Source: JAZSMS01 sp045536015 (GTDB lineage: Bacteria; Bacillota; Clostridia; Christensenellales; QALW01). Taken from it: 5,178 bases of DNA. This document shows positions 5,102 to 5,178 of the stretch, piece by piece; the stretch's first letter is position 1, and every line of letters begins with the position of its first letter. The DNA lies in assembly GCA_045536015.1 (NCBI GenBank), contig JAZSMS010000154.1, positions 1 to 5,178 on the forward strand, written 5' to 3'. A model generated the notes under the pieces. The model had not been told where the DNA came from, made no database searches, and worked only from the letters and a program-made list of their open reading frames with translations. The position numbers and the translations under genes were made by a program.

Positions 5102-5178
5102 ATGGGATGCACACATAATTGCTCTACTTGCTCGTCAAATTGCTCAAACAAGCAGAAAGAAAGCTTTATTGAAGAAGC
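5102..5178 (+). CDS. Mrp/NBP35 family Fe-S cluster carrier ATPase, N-terminal part
   Basis: Only 25 full codons lie inside the window; the gene continues past the right edge. AAGGAG (5088-5093) lies eight bases before the ATG, giving a clear start. The visible peptide has cysteines at residues 3, 7, 10 and 14 (CxxxCxxCxxxC, within GCTHNCSTCSSNC), followed by a lysine- and glutamate-rich stretch. This matches the cysteine-rich leader of clostridial Mrp/ApbC/NBP35-type P-loop ATPases, which bind and transfer iron-sulfur clusters. The P-loop itself is not in view, so the call rests on the leader alone. Another small cysteine-rich protein is the main alternative. It is probably unrelated in function to the rhamnose genes. 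Confidence 0.7.
   Translation, partial: MGCTHNCSTCSSNCSNKQKESFIEE

Overview
The window looks like chromosomal DNA from a low-GC Gram-positive bacterium, most likely an anaerobic Clostridia-type Firmicute. The evidence is AT-rich codon use, strong purine-rich Shine-Dalgarno sites (AGGAG, GGAGG, AAGGAG), textbook sigma-A-like promoters with 17-base spacers, a tRNA gene with an encoded CCA end, and a cysteine-rich N-terminus typical of clostridial Mrp/NBP35 ATPases. The species cannot be named from the sequence alone.

Layout. Positions 1-166 hold no gene that I can support, but the first 90 bases contain nested direct and inverted repeats. A tRNA-Arg(CCT) gene follows on the minus strand (202-278), with its terminator at 161-201. 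Positions 279-406 are non-coding and carry two adjacent stem-loops whose loops show GGAGG on the plus strand and CCTCC on the minus strand. An AEC-family permease gene (407-1444, minus) faces away from a gene for an FkbM-type methyltransferase with an extra N-terminal Rossmann-like domain (1571-2563, plus). Their promoters lie back to back in a compact intergenic region that contains a palindrome.

Next is a tight cluster of three dTDP-L-rhamnose genes, rfbC (2634-3185), rfbB (3195-4214) and rfbD (4218-5060). It has its own extended -10 promoter and ends in a strong intrinsic terminator (5064-5087). Directly after that terminator, an Mrp/NBP35-family Fe-S carrier ATPase gene begins and runs off the window (5102 onward).

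How the genes work together. RfbB converts dTDP-glucose to the 4-keto-6-deoxy sugar, RfbC epimerises it at C3 and C5, and RfbD reduces it to dTDP-L-rhamnose, a donor for cell-surface polysaccharide. RfbA, the first enzyme of the pathway, is not encoded here and must lie elsewhere if the pathway is complete. The upstream methyltransferase could methylate a surface glycan, but that is inference from its position. No clearly new multi-gene system is visible. The least explained parts are the paired stem-loops at 338-392, the repeat block at 16-86 and the palindrome between the divergent promoters.
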